This document shows, in pieces, positions 41,367 through 52,985 of a stretch of 64,000 nucleotides of DNA (positions are counted from its first letter, which is position 1; every line of letters begins with the position of its first letter). The translations under genes were made by a program, and so were the position numbers. The notes under the pieces are model-generated. The model searched no databases. It saw nothing but the letters and a program-made list of their open reading frames with translations, and was not told the origin of the DNA. This stretch comes from JASLEW01 sp035544895. GTDB lineage: Bacteria > Acidobacteriota > Thermoanaerobaculia > Multivoradales > UBA5704. Where the stretch lies: positions 158,883 through 222,882 of the forward strand of contig DASZZM010000035.1 in NCBI GenBank assembly GCA_035544895.1. The letters run 5' to 3'.

Positions 41367-44300
41367 TCAGCGGCCGGGGAGAGGGAATGGCTTGGTGGGA
41401 TGGTAGCCCATCTCGGCCAGTCGCCTGAGCGCGGGCGCCGCGTCGTCGCTGCGCCCGAGGTGAAGGAGGGCCCTGACCCAGAGATCGAGCGCCATCGCGC
41501 TGCGGGAGCCGCGCGCGATCGGTCCGAGGAGAGCGGCGGCGCGGGTCCAGGCTTCCTGCGCTTCGCCCCTCCGCCCCTGGGCCGCGAGGGCCTCCCCCAG
41601 CAGGAGGTAGCTTTCTGCCAGGTTGCCGGGAAACTGCCTGCCGTCCGGCTCGAAAACCGCGACCGCCTGCTGCAGGTCACGCAGCGCTCCGCGAGCATCG
41701 CCGCTGGCGAGCAGCAGCCCTCCGGAGTCTCGATAGAGCCGGCCGAGGACGGGCCGCCATTCTCTCCTCGTCGGATCCTTCCGCAGCAGGTTCCTGATAA
41801 TGCCGGTGCCGGATCGAGCGTGCAGCAGAGCCGCCCGGGAATCTCCGTTGCGCGCCAGCAGATGGGCGAGCGCTTCATGAGCATTGGCGACGTCGCGGGC
41901 GACATCAGTGTCGCTGGGGTCCTGGGCCGCGAGCCCGGAAAAGGTGTGCAGCGCCGCCCGATAGTGCTCCGCCGCTTCCTGGAGCCTCTCGCCCGTTTCC
42001 GCCACGACTCCGAGATACCTGTGCGAGCTTGCGACCAGGTTCTGCGAGGCGGCGTCGGCCGGGTTCTTCGCGACCAGGCGCTGCGAGACGTCGAGGCTGG
42101 ACTGGAACGCCTGCCGCGCCCCGGCGAGATCCCCCTGGGCCTGCAAGACGGATCCGATCCCGAGGTATTCGCTGGCGACATTGTTCTGCCACCGGCCGCG
42201 TCCCGGGTCCGCGGCGGCAAGACCGCGGTAGATCGCCAGGGCGCGCCGATACTCGACGAGCGCTTGGGTGAGGTCCCGCTTCGCCAGCAGCACGGGGGCC
42301 AGGTTGCCATGGGCGGCAGCGGCCAGCACCTGCCACTTTGTTCTCCGCGGGTCCTTCGCGATCAGACCCTCGAGGGCCGCCGTGGAGGCCTGGTAGTGCT
42401 TCAGGGCGGCATCGAGGTCTCCTCTGTTTGAGTCTAGCTGTCCAAGGACGTTGTGGCTGTCGGCCAGCTCCTGCCGCGCCTCGGCGTCGGCGGGATCGCG
42501 CTGCGCCATCTTCTCTGACAGGGCAAGGGCTTGCCGCGCGGCTGCCACGGCCTCCTTGCTCTTTCCCTCTCCCTGCCGCACCGTCGAGACGTTGTTCAGC
42601 GCCGCGACTTGCTGCAACAGGTCCGCGCGGTCCATCTTGGCCTCGAACGCGCGGAAGTAGGAGAGCACCTTGTCGCAGGCGCTGCCGAGGATATCGAGGC
42701 GGCCGAGCGGCTCGAGCTTCTCGGTCAGCTCGCCGAGCATGAAAGCGATCAGATCCTGGGCTTGCACCCGCCGGCGGTCGGCGTCGCGGCGCGCCGATGT
42801 GGCGAGCACGGCCGACACGGAAGCGAGCAGCGCGAGGACGGCCAGCGAGGCCATGACCAGATGCCGCCGCCGCCGGCGGCTGCGCTCGCGGGCGAGCGAG
42901 GCCGCGATGAGCCTGCGCTCGACGTCCACCAGCGCGGAGCCGCGCTTGGCGAGCAGATCCGCGGCCTCGGCCAGTGGCTTGCCAGGGGCCAGCAGGTAGT
43001 CCGCCGAGCGGCCCTTCTGATCCCAGAGCGCGGCCTGTGCGGCCACTCGCGCCTGCACCCGCAAGTTCTCGCGATCTTCCTCTAGCCAGCGCGACAGCCG
43101 CGGCCAGTGCCTGAGAAGCGCTTCGTGAGCCACCTCGACCACCGCGCTGCCGTCGGCCGCCAGCTCGGCGACGAACAGCCGGGCGCTGACGAAGGCGTCG
43201 ACCAGGGCCGAGGCTTCCGGCGAGGACGCGAGCGCCTCGAGCTGCGCCCGCTTCCTGCCGACCGTCTCCTCCCCCGCGGAAGTCAGGGTCACCAGCGAGC
43301 GCAGCACCGCGGGCAGCGCCGCCTCGACTGCCTCCGGAAGGCCCTGGAAGACCTGCTCGGCCCGCCGTGCAAGCGCCCCCTCGACGCCACCCAGCCGCCG
43401 GTAGGCCTCGAAGGTCAGCGCTCCGTACTCGGTGCGCTCCTGGTACAGCTCCTCCAGCGTGAACTCGAGCAGCGGCAGCGAGGCGGGGTCCTGCGCCGCC
43501 GTGTCACGGAGCACATCGTCGAGCCGCTCCTCGGTTGCCGGGTCGACCCCGAAGCCTAGCCCGGCGGCGAGCGCCGGCTGTCGGATCATCTGGCCGATCT
43601 CGGCCGGAGTCGCCGGCAGGAGATCGTACTGGCCCGCGCCCTCCTTGAGTGCGGCGAGCGCGGGGAGCTCGGCCGTGCGTGGATAGAAATCGCTGCGCAG
43701 CGTCGCGACGACCCACACCCGGCCGCTCCTCGCCAGGGCGTCGAGAGCGGCCACGAAGGCGGCCCGCTCGACGGCGGTGACCCGCTCGAGCGTGAAGATC
43801 TCCTCGAGCTGGTCGACGACGAGGGCGAGCATGGCCATCGGCGGCCGTGCGAGCCCTTGCTCTGCGGCGACCCGCGCGGCCGCCTGGCCCAGGCCGGTCT
43901 TGAGCAGGGCCGCCGCAGCTTTGGGCGCCTCGCGCAGCACTTGCGCCAGCTCGGCCGCCTCCGTGCCGGCCGCGGCGAGCTCGGGCAGCCCGCCGTCCCG
44001 CAGCATCGTCGCCGCCAACCCGACGAACAGGTCGCCGCCGGCGTCCGAGGGGCGCAGGATCGCCCGCCGCCACAGGCCCACACCCTCGATGACTCCCGTC
44101 TGCATGAGCATCGGCAGCACCCCCGCCCGCACCAGGGACGACTTGCCGCAGCCGCTCATGCCCAGGACCAGGACGAATGCCCTCCCTTCCGCCGCCTGCC
44201 GGCGCAGGCTGGCGAGCACCTCCGCGATCGCGCGTGTGCGGCCGAAGAAGATCCCGGCGTGCTCGGGCTCGAAGACTGCGAGCCCACGGAAGGGCGAGCC

Positions 44301-44918
44301 CCCTTGCCAGCGCACCTGCGGTGGCGCGTCTCCCGCGGCGCAGCGCGCGGGAAGCAGCCGATCGAGCAGCTTGCGCAGATGGATCTCGACCAGGGTCTCG
44401 AACTCCGCGAGGTTGGCGAAAACGTGAAAGGCCGCCGTGAGGGTCGCCCCGCCCTCACCGTGAAACCAATGCTCGATGAACCCGTCGAGCGCCTTTTTCT
44501 GCGCCAGCCGCTCGAGCAGCGCCCGCTCGTCGCGCAGGCTCACCTGCGGCTCGGCTGTCTTGCGGTAGACCAGAAGATTGGGCCTGCCCCTGACCCGGAA
44601 GGACTCTGCGGCGTCCTCGAACTCGAACTCGGTGCCCGAGGCATAAGGGCTTCCGTCGGGCCGTTTGATGGAAGCTGGCAGGCGCGTGCCGAGGCGAGCC
44701 CACAGGATCGAGATCGCGACGTCACACTCCGCGGGTCGTTGGATCTGCTCTTGAAAGCTCGCGGTCGCGAGCAGCGGCTCGTGCTCCCAGTACACCGGCT
44801 CGACAACACCGCGGCCTGCAAGCTCCCCCTGCAGCCGCCGCAGCACCTGGCGGAGCAGGGCCCGCTCTTCGGCCACGTCGCCCGGGGATGAAACGAAAAT
44901 GCGGATCGGGCTCGGCAT
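41367..44918 (-). CDS. DUF4062-nSTAND1-transmembrane-TPR protein
   Basis: 1183 residues from the ATG at 44918. Residues 5-~120 are DUF4062 (IRIFVSSPGDVAEERALL, CDVAISILWARLG), a TIR-related-looking N-terminal module of many STAND proteins. The NTPase has Walker A GMSGCGKSS at 253-261 and Walker B LALVVDQLEE at 364-373. A membrane helix is at ~686-707 (HLVMASLAVLALLASVSAVLA), then a short coiled region and TPRs to the end (for example AVAAARQALALSEKMAQRDPADAEARQ in part). From the NTPase onward it is laid out like the STAND protein at 9300-12248, including a shared segment after the helix (GRLDILGSACDKVLSYF versus GKLDIVRATARKALDYL). Probable stress or phage sensor; role inferred. Confidence 0.85.
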   Translation of the reverse strand: MPSPIRIFVSSPGDVAEERALLRQVLRRLQGELAGRGVVEPVYWEHEPLLATASFQEQIQRPAECDVAISILWARLGTRLPASIKRPDGSPYASGTEFEFEDAAESFRVRGRPNLLVYRKTAEPQVSLRDERALLERLAQKKALDGFIEHWFHGEGGATLTAAFHVFANLAEFETLVEIHLRKLLDRLLPARCAAGDAPPQVRWQGGSPFRGLAVFEPEHAGIFFGRTRAIAEVLASLRRQAAEGRAFVLVLGMSGCGKSSLVRAGVLPMLMQTGVIEGVGLWRRAILRPSDAGGDLFVGLAATMLRDGGLPELAAAGTEAAELAQVLREAPKAAAALLKTGLGQAAARVAAEQGLARPPMAMLALVVDQLEEIFTLERVTAVERAAFVAALDALARSGRVWVVATLRSDFYPRTAELPALAALKEGAGQYDLLPATPAEIGQMIRQPALAAGLGFGVDPATEERLDDVLRDTAAQDPASLPLLEFTLEELYQERTEYGALTFEAYRRLGGVEGALARRAEQVFQGLPEAVEAALPAVLRSLVTLTSAGEETVGRKRAQLEALASSPEASALVDAFVSARLFVAELAADGSAVVEVAHEALLRHWPRLSRWLEEDRENLRVQARVAAQAALWDQKGRSADYLLAPGKPLAEAADLLAKRGSALVDVERRLIAASLARERSRRRRRHLVMASLAVLALLASVSAVLATSARRDADRRRVQAQDLIAFMLGELTEKLEPLGRLDILGSACDKVLSYFRAFEAKMDRADLLQQVAALNNVSTVRQGEGKSKEAVAAARQALALSEKMAQRDPADAEARQELADSHNVLGQLDSNRGDLDAALKHYQASTAALEGLIAKDPRRTKWQVLAAAAHGNLAPVLLAKRDLTQALVEYRRALAIYRGLAAADPGRGRWQNNVASEYLGIGSVLQAQGDLAGARQAFQSSLDVSQRLVAKNPADAASQNLVASSHRYLGVVAETGERLQEAAEHYRAALHTFSGLAAQDPSDTDVARDVANAHEALAHLLARNGDSRAALLHARSGTGIIRNLLRKDPTRREWRPVLGRLYRDSGGLLLASGDARGALRDLQQAVAVFEPDGRQFPGNLAESYLLLGEALAAQGRRGEAQEAWTRAAALLGPIARGSRSAMALDLWVRALLHLGRSDDAAPALRRLAEMGYHPTKPFPLPGR

Positions 44919-45041
44919 GCTCCGCGGTTGGGGAGCTTCTCTGAGGGCTTGGACCATGCAGCCTCCGGCTCGATAGAAACCGCAGCCGGATTCAGTGATA
45001 CCATACCATTATTGCTGAATTTCGCCAACTCGCAACAATAG

Positions 45042-45047
45042 TATAAT
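45042..45047 (+). promoter_or_regulatory. Consensus -10 box upstream of the secreted serine protease
   Basis: TATAAT in an AT-rich island between the divergent STAND and protease genes, 84 bases before the protease ATG. No good -35 box is placed correctly, so an activator or a long leader is possible. Confidence 0.4.
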
Positions 45048-45083
45048 TGGCATTCCAGAATGTGGAACTACAGGCCAGACAAG

Positions 45084-45113
45084 AAAAAGGGGCGTCGCAA
45101 AAAGGGGCGTCGC
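45084..45113. repeat. Two tandem 15-base units carrying ribosome-binding-like AAGGGG
   Basis: The unit AAAAAGGGGCGTCGC is repeated exactly twice; a third, partial AAAAGGGG at 45117-45124 serves as the RBS of the ATG at 45131. The leader thus holds three Shine-Dalgarno-like boxes in a row. Confidence 0.75.
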
Positions 45114-45130
45114 AAGAAAAGGGGATCAAC

Positions 45131-46975
45131 ATGAAGCCGTCAAGGGCAGCGCAGCTCCTGTGCTTACTGACCGTGAGTGCCCCCATCGGCGCCGCGATGC
45201 AGGCTCAACCGGTCGCGCCGGTCCCGCTGGTGCGTGCGCCCGATTTCTTCGCGGGTAAGGCCTCGGCACCGCCTCCCTCGAGGCTGGCTCGATCGCTGGC
45301 CGAGCCGCTTGCGACCCTGCCTGCCGCATCGGAAGGAGCCAGGGACCAGCTCGCAGCCCTGCGCGCCTGGAACGACGCTGGCCGGGAGCCCACGAAAAAC
45401 GGCTTCTCGCGGCCCTTGCCGGTTCCTTTGACGGTGCGCCTCGCGCGCGCTTCTTCGCCGCGCGCCGGCGCCAAGCAAGCGGTCTCGGTCGCGGAGTCCC
45501 CACAGCCAGATGGAAGCCTGGTCTGGGGCACGAAAGTCAAGGTGTCCGGGGCATACAGACTCCGCCTGCATCTCGAGGACGTCGAGCTCCCGCCCGGCAC
45601 GCGAGCATGGGTTTACTCCGGGGATGAAAGCGTGGGGCCATTCGGGCTGGAGCTCCTGGGACCGGCGCAGGATCTTTGGACGCCGAGCGTAGCAGGCGAG
45701 ACGGCGTCGCTCGAGGTTGAAGTTCCAGCGAGCGGCATCGAGAAGGGGCGAAGCATCGGCTTCAGGTTGACCGAGGTCGCCGAAATCTTTGCGCTGGACG
45801 ATGCCGGCGGAGCCCCGATGCCGCAGACTGTCACCAGTTGTTTCGTCGACGGTCGGTGTGTCGGCGCGGGCACGCTTGGAGTCATCGACAGCTATCGCAA
45901 GGCTGTAGCCGCCTTCCAATTCATGGATGGCTCCTCGAGCTTCGCATGCTCGGGAGGTCTGCTAAACGATCGAGCGGGCGATCTCACTGCGTACTTCTTG
46001 ACGGCGAACCACTGCATCTCGAACCAAGCCGCGGCCCACACATTCGACGCGTTCTGGGACTACTACGGTTCATCCTGTAACGGGTCCGTTCCGAACATGT
46101 CTTCTCTCCCCAGAAGCCACGGGGCGGCCCTGCTCGCGACGAGCGTGCAGAGCGATTTCACGTTGCTTCTGCTGGATGCGATTCCCTCGGGACGCGTTTT
46201 CATGGGTTGGGACCCGCGCCCGTCGAGCGTCACCGGGGGGACCGTCCTGTATCGTCTTTCGCATCCGGTTGCCAATGGGGCCTGGTACCCGCAGGTTTTT
46301 TCCAAATCCACGGCGACCTACGCGCCCGCGGTGATCTGCCAACCGGGTTCCGATGGCCGTCCGGTCAATGACCTTAGCCACTTCATCTACTCCACTCCCC
46401 AGGTCGGAAACACCTTCCATGGCAGTTCGGGCGCCCCGATGATTCTGGACGGGGGCAATGTCGTCGGGCAGCTGCTGGGCTCCTGCCCCGGCGTCGCAGA
46501 ACCGTGCCAGGAGTCATTCAGCCAGGTCGACGGCTCCTTCGCCATCACCTATCCGGCAATCAGGCAATGGATCGATCCGGTGCCCGGTAGCGGCCTGTGC
46601 ATACCCGGTTCGACAACTCTCTGCATCGACGACCGCGCCGGAGATCGGCGCTTCGAGGTTCGCGTCCACTACTCGAGCCCGGCGAGAGGCCTGGCCGGAG
46701 ATGCGAGCGCGATTCCCCTGGCCAGCCTCGGGATCGGCAATGGCGGCGCCTTCTCGTTCTTCTCCACCAGCAATCCCGAGATGCTGATCAAGATCCTCAA
46801 TGCCTGTTCGGCGCCGCTGGGCAACCGTCACTGGGTCTTCTTCGCGGCGGTGACCGACGTGGGTTTTACGGTCACGGTGCGCGACACGGTAAGCGGGACC
46901 GTCAAGACCTACTCCAACGCCGATGGACAGGCTGCTCTCCCCGTGCAAGACACCTCGGCGCTAGCCTGCCCCTAG
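45131..46975 (+). CDS. Secreted trypsin-like serine protease (lysyl-endopeptidase-like) with Acidobacteriota C-terminal domain
   Basis: 614 residues from the ATG at 45131. Signal peptide LLCLLTVSAPIGAAMQA. A pro-region of ~200 residues precedes a chymotrypsin-fold domain: CSGGLLND, catalytic H294 in FLTANHCIS, D342 in SDFTLLLLD, and S433 in HGSSGAPMI; several Cys (CFVDGRCVG, CNGS, CPG) could form disulfides as in lysyl endopeptidases. The last ~100 residues are the same domain found twice in the protein at 29434-31035 (FSFFSTSNPEMLIKILNAC, WVFFAAVTDVGFTVTVRDT, LPVQDTSALACP). Extracellular proteolysis is expected. Confidence 0.87.
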   Translation: MKPSRAAQLLCLLTVSAPIGAAMQAQPVAPVPLVRAPDFFAGKASAPPPSRLARSLAEPLATLPAASEGARDQLAALRAWNDAGREPTKNGFSRPLPVPLTVRLARASSPRAGAKQAVSVAESPQPDGSLVWGTKVKVSGAYRLRLHLEDVELPPGTRAWVYSGDESVGPFGLELLGPAQDLWTPSVAGETASLEVEVPASGIEKGRSIGFRLTEVAEIFALDDAGGAPMPQTVTSCFVDGRCVGAGTLGVIDSYRKAVAAFQFMDGSSSFACSGGLLNDRAGDLTAYFLTANHCISNQAAAHTFDAFWDYYGSSCNGSVPNMSSLPRSHGAALLATSVQSDFTLLLLDAIPSGRVFMGWDPRPSSVTGGTVLYRLSHPVANGAWYPQVFSKSTATYAPAVICQPGSDGRPVNDLSHFIYSTPQVGNTFHGSSGAPMILDGGNVVGQLLGSCPGVAEPCQESFSQVDGSFAITYPAIRQWIDPVPGSGLCIPGSTTLCIDDRAGDRRFEVRVHYSSPARGLAGDASAIPLASLGIGNGGAFSFFSTSNPEMLIKILNACSAPLGNRHWVFFAAVTDVGFTVTVRDTVSGTVKTYSNADGQAALPVQDTSALACP

Positions 46976-47107
46976 CCCGCTGGCAGGCTGCATTCTCCTC
47001 CCGCGTCACCGCGCCCCGGGATTCGCTGGTGGCCAGCCGCGCCGGGCCTGGTGCCCCGTGTGGAGTCCAAGGGTACGCTCGCGATACGATGAGGCGAGGC
47101 GGCGGGG

Positions 47108-48979
<1,872 letters not shown>

Positions 48980-48982
48980 GTA

Positions 48983-51019
48983 CTAGGCTCCGCCGCGCGG
49001 CTCCTCGAAGACATACTCGTGCTGCCCGTCGCGTAGCACGAGCGTGCGCTTCGCGCTTGCACCGACGACGAACTCGAAGCCTTCCACCCCCGGCGCCGTG
49101 GTGACGAACGAGGTGCTTCCGTCGGGGTTCTTGCGCGAGGCCACCTCGCTCTTCCACTCCCCGAAGTCGAAGACCGTGGCGCCGCCCGGCCGGCTCACCG
49201 CGATCTTGCCGAGCGCCGCGTTTTCGTACCGCGGGGCAAGCTTGAGGCTCGTCGCGGGATCGGCGGGGACGGTGAGCAGCTTGCGCTCGGCGGCGAGCTG
49301 GGCGTAGAAGGTGGCAGCGCCGGCGGCGACCTGTGCGTCGCCCTCGGGATGGCCATCGAACAGCACCTCCAGGAGCTCGCGGCTGAGTTGAGTGCGCAGG
49401 ATCCAGCCGGGGTCGCCATTGGTGAGAATGACGGCACCGACGTTGTTCTCCGGCAACCAGATCATGTCGCTGTGGAAACCGATCATGTCGCCCCCGTGGT
49501 GGACGACCGGCACGCCATACCTGCTATCCACCATGAGGCCCATGCCGTAGGTCTGGTCCTTACCGATCGCGACCTGCGGGGCACGGCGCGCTAGGAGCGA
49601 CTCCTTCGGGATGTACGTCGTGCCGTCCGGCAGGCGTCCCGCGGCGAGCTCCATCGCAACGTAGCGCAGCATGTCGCGCACATTGCTCCAGGCGGCGCCG
49701 GCCGGGCGCAGGGGGATGACCGCGTAGTTGACCTCCATGACCGCGCGTGCCGGTTTGCCGTCGATGTCGGGCGAGTGGGCGGCGGCGTGGTCTCCGGCCA
49801 GGGCGCGAGAGAAGTCGAAAGTGGTCGCCGTCATCCCCAGCGGGTCGAAAACGTACGTCTGCATGGCGCGGTCGTACGCTGCACCGAGCTCGAGCGCGGG
49901 GAAGAGGACGTGCCCGGCGGTGAAGCCGCCGGCGGCGGCCATCGGGTTGGAGTACTGGAACATCTCGCCGAACTTGCTCGTCGGCTGCATGGTGCCGAGC
50001 GTGGCGAGGGCGCCCTCCGGTGTCAGGCCGCCGAACTCGAAGATCCACTCCAGGTCCTGTCGCGGAAGACCGGTACAGGCACAGATCAGATGCTTGACGA
50101 GCACCCGGCGCGTGGTGTCGGCGTCTCCCAGGCGGAAGCTGGGAAGGAGGCTGGTGACGGGCGTCTCCCAGGTGAGCCGCCCTTGGGCGACGAGCTTGGC
50201 GAGCAGCAAGGTGGTGAGCGCTTTGGTGTTGGAGGCGATCATGAACAGCGTGTCGGCGTCGACCGCCTCCACGCGGCCAAGCTCGCGCACGCCGAAACCG
50301 CCCGCGAAGACGACCTTGCCGTCCTGCACGAGGCCTAGCGCCACGCCTGGCACGCCGAGCTTCGTGCGCCCGGTCTCGACGAAGCGCTGGATCTCGGCGA
50401 GCCGCGCCGCGTCGAGGCGATGCGCGGTTTTACCGGCGAACGACTCGCGCGTGTACCCCTTGGGGAACAACCGGTCGAAAACGAGAGCCACCTGAGCAGC
50501 GCGCTTCTCCCCCACCGGTTGCGAGAAGTCGTAGATCACTACCGTCCATCCGCCGCCGGAGTAGCGCGTTGAAACATCCACGTCGCGGCGCTCGTTGGGC
50601 GACGTCTGGTACTCGTAGAGCCGCTGCTTCGTCCAGCCGAAGCGGTCCGGCCTGTCGTGGACCACCTTGAGAGGCCAGTTCGCTTCCGGCTTGTAGGCGG
50701 CCCATGCAGCCGCTACCGCCGCGTCGGCGTCCTTGGCCTCGAGGTCGACAAAGGCTATCCACGAATCGTGCTCCGGCGCCTCCAGGATGGTCGCCGGCCC
50801 TCGCGTGCTCGCCGACCACCCCATGGGGGCGAGGAAGGTGTTGCCGGTGACCGTCGTCATCGGGGTGTCGGCGGCGAGGAGCCGCGCCGTGGTGGCGGTG
50901 GAGAGCGCCGCGGGTGGCGGCGCAGCGGGCGTGCCCGCGGGCGGCGGCGCGGCGGCGACGGCAGTGGCCGCAGTGAGCGCCTGCCCGGCGAGCAGCAGCA
51001 GGAGTGCGATTTTTCTCAT
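48983..51019 (-). CDS. Secreted class C beta-lactamase-like serine hydrolase
   Basis: 678 residues from the ATG at 51019. Signal peptide IALLLLLAGQALTAATAVAAA. An N-terminal ~150-residue domain of unknown type precedes the penicillin-binding fold (~205-560): nucleophile S263 in ASNTKALTT (SxxK), YSN at 356-358, and the third motif HHGG in VVHHGGDMIGFHS. A C-terminal domain (~570-678) follows. Such enzymes are usually peptidases or esterases rather than antibiotic hydrolases. Only three bases separate its stop from that of the kinase-hydrolase gene, with a small hairpin shared by both ends. Confidence 0.85.
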   Translation of the reverse strand: MRKIALLLLLAGQALTAATAVAAAPPPAGTPAAPPPAALSTATTARLLAADTPMTTVTGNTFLAPMGWSASTRGPATILEAPEHDSWIAFVDLEAKDADAAVAAAWAAYKPEANWPLKVVHDRPDRFGWTKQRLYEYQTSPNERRDVDVSTRYSGGGWTVVIYDFSQPVGEKRAAQVALVFDRLFPKGYTRESFAGKTAHRLDAARLAEIQRFVETGRTKLGVPGVALGLVQDGKVVFAGGFGVRELGRVEAVDADTLFMIASNTKALTTLLLAKLVAQGRLTWETPVTSLLPSFRLGDADTTRRVLVKHLICACTGLPRQDLEWIFEFGGLTPEGALATLGTMQPTSKFGEMFQYSNPMAAAGGFTAGHVLFPALELGAAYDRAMQTYVFDPLGMTATTFDFSRALAGDHAAAHSPDIDGKPARAVMEVNYAVIPLRPAGAAWSNVRDMLRYVAMELAAGRLPDGTTYIPKESLLARRAPQVAIGKDQTYGMGLMVDSRYGVPVVHHGGDMIGFHSDMIWLPENNVGAVILTNGDPGWILRTQLSRELLEVLFDGHPEGDAQVAAGAATFYAQLAAERKLLTVPADPATSLKLAPRYENAALGKIAVSRPGGATVFDFGEWKSEVASRKNPDGSTSFVTTAPGVEGFEFVVGASAKRTLVLRDGQHEYVFEEPRGGA

Positions 51020-51171
51020 AGTGGAAGCACGATACACGGGACTGCCGTTCTGCGCCAAGTCCGGTCGGTGCCGTTGGCACACAGGCCCCTGAAACATTTC
51101 CCTCCGCAGCGGCGTATGGCAGACAGCACCTAACGATATTGCCGACAGGCGCTCCGCTCGGAGAGGTCAAC

Positions 51172-52911
51172 ATGTCCATAGCACAGACCGACGCCCCGAC
51201 TCCTCGGAAACCGCTCCGCCTGTGGCCCGGCGTCGCCGCTGCGGTGCTGCTGTGCTTGGTGAGGTTCGTCGTCCCCCTTTTTTTTCCCAGGGCCCTTGCC
51301 TTCGGGTTTCTCGGCGCACTCGTCTGCGCGTTGGCTATCGTGGTGTGGTGGGTCTTCTTCAGCCGGGCGCCCTGGTCCGAACGCCTGGGCGCCGTCGCCG
51401 TGATGATCGTCGCGGTCATCGCGACGAGACGCATCATCCACGTGTCGATTGCGACGGGGATGATGGGGCTGATGTTCTACATCTACGCCGTCCCGATCAC
51501 CCTGAGCCTCGCCCTCGTCGCTTGGGCGGTGGCCAGCCGCCGCCTCTCCGACGGACCCCGGCGCGTCTCGCTGGTCGCGACCATCCTGCTCGCGTGCGGA
51601 GTGTGGGCGCTCCTGCGGACCGACGGCATCACCGGCGGCGCCGGTGCGCAGCTCGCCTGGCGTTGGACGAAAACGCCCGAGCAGCGGCTCCTGGCCCAGG
51701 CCGGCGACGAGCCAGTGGCACTCGTCTCAACGCCCACAACCGCGGTGAACCGCGCGGAATGGCCCGGCTTTCGCGGACCCGATCGCGACGGCGTCGCCCG
51801 CGGCGCGCGGATCGCGACCGACTGGTCTCGGACACCGCCCGTTCAGCTGTGGCGTCGACCGATCGGACCGGGCTGGTCGTCCTTCGCGGTCCGCGGCGAC
51901 CTCCTCTACACCCAGGAGCAGCGAGGCGATGACGAAGTTGTCTCTTGCTACAAGGTGACGACCGGCCAACCGGTCTGGCGACAAGGCTACGCGGTGCGAT
52001 TCTGGGAGTCGAATGGCGGTGCCGGTCCGCGCGCGACGCCGACCCTTAGCAACGGCCGCGTCTACACATTCGGTGCGACCGGAATCCTGCACGCTCTCGA
52101 CGCCGGCAATGGCGCCGTCGTGTGGTCGCGCAACGTCGCGTCCGACACCGGCACGAAGATCCCGATGTGGGGCTTCGCGAGCTCGCCGTTGGTGGTCGAC
52201 GACCTCGTCATCGTTGCCGCCGCCGGCAAGCTCGCCGCCTACGACCTCTCCACCGGCAATCCCCGCTGGTCCGGCCCCCCCCGCAGCATGAGCTACAGCT
52301 CGCCACATCGAGCCACGATCGACGGCGTTGCGCAGGTCCTGCTGGAGAACGGAGACGGCGTGACGAGCGTCGCACCGGCCAGCGGCAGGCTGCTCTGGGA
52401 ACACAAGTGGGACGGCTTTACCGTCGTGCAGCCGGCACTGGTCGCCGACCGCGACATCCTGATCAGCACGAGCGGCTCCAGCGGAGGACTCGGCATTCGC
52501 CGCATCGGTGTCGCGCACGGACCCGGTGGATGGACGGTCAAACAGCTCTGGACGTCGGACGGGTTGAGTCCCTACTTCAACGACTTCGTCGTGCACCGGG
52601 GCCATGCCTTCGGTTTCGATGGCAGCACCCTCGCGTGCATCGACCTCAAGGCCGGCAAGCGCAAGTGGGAGGGCGGACACTACGGCAACGGCCAGCTCAT
52701 CCTGGTGCCCGATCAGGACTTGCTGCTGGTGGTGTCGGAGGAGGGTGAGCTGGCGCTGGTCAAGGCGACCCCCGACCGCTTCACGGAGGTGGCGCGATTC
52801 CGGGCACTCGAGGGCAAGACCTGGAACCATCCGGTGCTGGTCGGCGACGTCCTGCTGGTTCGCAACGGCCAGGAGATGGCCGCCTTCCGGCTGTCTCCCA
52901 CGCGCCGCTGA
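51172..52911 (+). CDS. Membrane protein with PQQ-like beta-propeller
   Basis: 579 residues from the ATG at 51172 (GGAGAGG upstream). Four hydrophobic helices lie in the first ~150 residues. The rest is a quinoprotein-like propeller: the entry motif WPGFRGPDRDGVARG and blades ending with Trp-containing strands (GQPVWRQGY, GAVVWSRN, GRLLWEHKWD, GKRKWEGG). Proteins of this kind are common in Acidobacteriota and Planctomycetota; propellers here usually bind no PQQ and serve for protein interaction. Function unknown. Confidence 0.82.
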   Translation: MSIAQTDAPTPRKPLRLWPGVAAAVLLCLVRFVVPLFFPRALAFGFLGALVCALAIVVWWVFFSRAPWSERLGAVAVMIVAVIATRRIIHVSIATGMMGLMFYIYAVPITLSLALVAWAVASRRLSDGPRRVSLVATILLACGVWALLRTDGITGGAGAQLAWRWTKTPEQRLLAQAGDEPVALVSTPTTAVNRAEWPGFRGPDRDGVARGARIATDWSRTPPVQLWRRPIGPGWSSFAVRGDLLYTQEQRGDDEVVSCYKVTTGQPVWRQGYAVRFWESNGGAGPRATPTLSNGRVYTFGATGILHALDAGNGAVVWSRNVASDTGTKIPMWGFASSPLVVDDLVIVAAAGKLAAYDLSTGNPRWSGPPRSMSYSSPHRATIDGVAQVLLENGDGVTSVAPASGRLLWEHKWDGFTVVQPALVADRDILISTSGSSGGLGIRRIGVAHGPGGWTVKQLWTSDGLSPYFNDFVVHRGHAFGFDGSTLACIDLKAGKRKWEGGHYGNGQLILVPDQDLLLVVSEEGELALVKATPDRFTEVARFRALEGKTWNHPVLVGDVLLVRNGQEMAAFRLSPTRR

Positions 52912-52985
52912 CGGGGCCGGCCTTCGCGGCGGCCGCCCCAAAGTATCTCCCTCCGGTTGGTCCGCGGTAGATTATCAGCCGGTAC

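Noticed and set aside
48983..51019. Antibiotic-resistance beta-lactamase
   Set aside because: Motifs are those of class C-like serine hydrolases, but length and extra domains fit the broad peptidase/esterase group rather than a resistance enzyme.
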